Source of the DNA: JBFEYJ01 sp041563315
GTDB taxonomy: Bacteria; Pseudomonadota; Gammaproteobacteria; Thiohalomonadales; Thiohalomonadaceae
Length of the DNA stretch: 5,062 bases
Assembly (NCBI GenBank): GCA_041563315.1
Contig: JBFFNE010000132.1
Span: forward strand, 1-5,062
Reading direction: 5' to 3'
Under the pieces are notes generated by a model. That model did no database searches. It worked only from the letters and a program-made list of their open reading frames with translations, and was not told where the DNA came from. The translations under genes and the position numbers were made by a program. This document shows, piece by piece, positions 5,036 through 5,062 of the stretch (positions are counted from its first letter, which is position 1; each line of letters opens with the position of its first letter).

Positions 5036-5062
5036 ATGTCAAAGGAGAGCCGCAGGCCAGCC
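5036..5062 (+). CDS. Possible start of a downstream gene, cut by the window edge
   Basis: An ATG two bases after the HupH-like stop opens a frame reading MSKESRRPA to the window end. Upstream GAAG is only a weak ribosome-binding site. Close spacing favours an operon with the HupH-like gene, perhaps other hydrogenase genes. Nine residues are too few to identify it. Confidence 0.3.

Overview
The window looks like a piece of a gammaproteobacterial chromosome. The coding G+C is moderate to high, and the non-coding stretches carry REP/REPIN-type palindromes of the kind common in that class. The genes (endonuclease V, an RCK-type ion channel, an OmpR-family regulator, a HupH-type hydrogenase maturation factor) would suit a hydrogenase-bearing, possibly sulfur-oxidising lineage such as Chromatiales or its relatives. 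That placement is an inference from gene content, not from a marker gene.

Layout, left to right. (1) Bases 1-258 hold the C-terminal end of endonuclease V (nfi), whose start lies outside the window. (2) Bases 259-886 have no convincing intact gene. They hold a possible decayed coding remnant, a REP doublet (REPIN), three sets of TTTGAAC heptamer repeats, an inverted-repeat element of about 107 bp, and a likely promoter whose -35 box lies inside the last heptamer array. (3) Bases 887-2975 hold two nearly abutting genes: a small four-helix membrane protein (DUF6394-like) and a two-helix ion channel with a tandem RCK/TrkA-type cytoplasmic region and an atypical selectivity filter (TIGFGE). (4) Bases 2976-3175 lie between convergent genes and contain two kinds of REP-like palindrome. 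One is the same family as the repeat in region 2. (5) Bases 4430-3176 on the minus strand hold an OmpR-family response regulator followed by a hemerythrin-like protein lacking some usual metal ligands. (6) A divergent intergenic region of about 160 bp leads into a stand-alone HupH C-terminal-domain protein at 4593-5033, with the start of another reading frame at the right edge.

How the genes may work together: the small membrane protein and the channel are very probably co-translated and may form one complex. The regulator and hemerythrin-like protein form a second short operon; no sensor kinase is visible. The HupH-type protein suggests that a [NiFe] hydrogenase locus continues beyond the right edge. 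No phage, CRISPR, tRNA or rRNA is visible. The most unusual material is the repeat-rich 628-bp gap, the channel module with its odd filter, and the ligand-poor hemerythrin-like protein.
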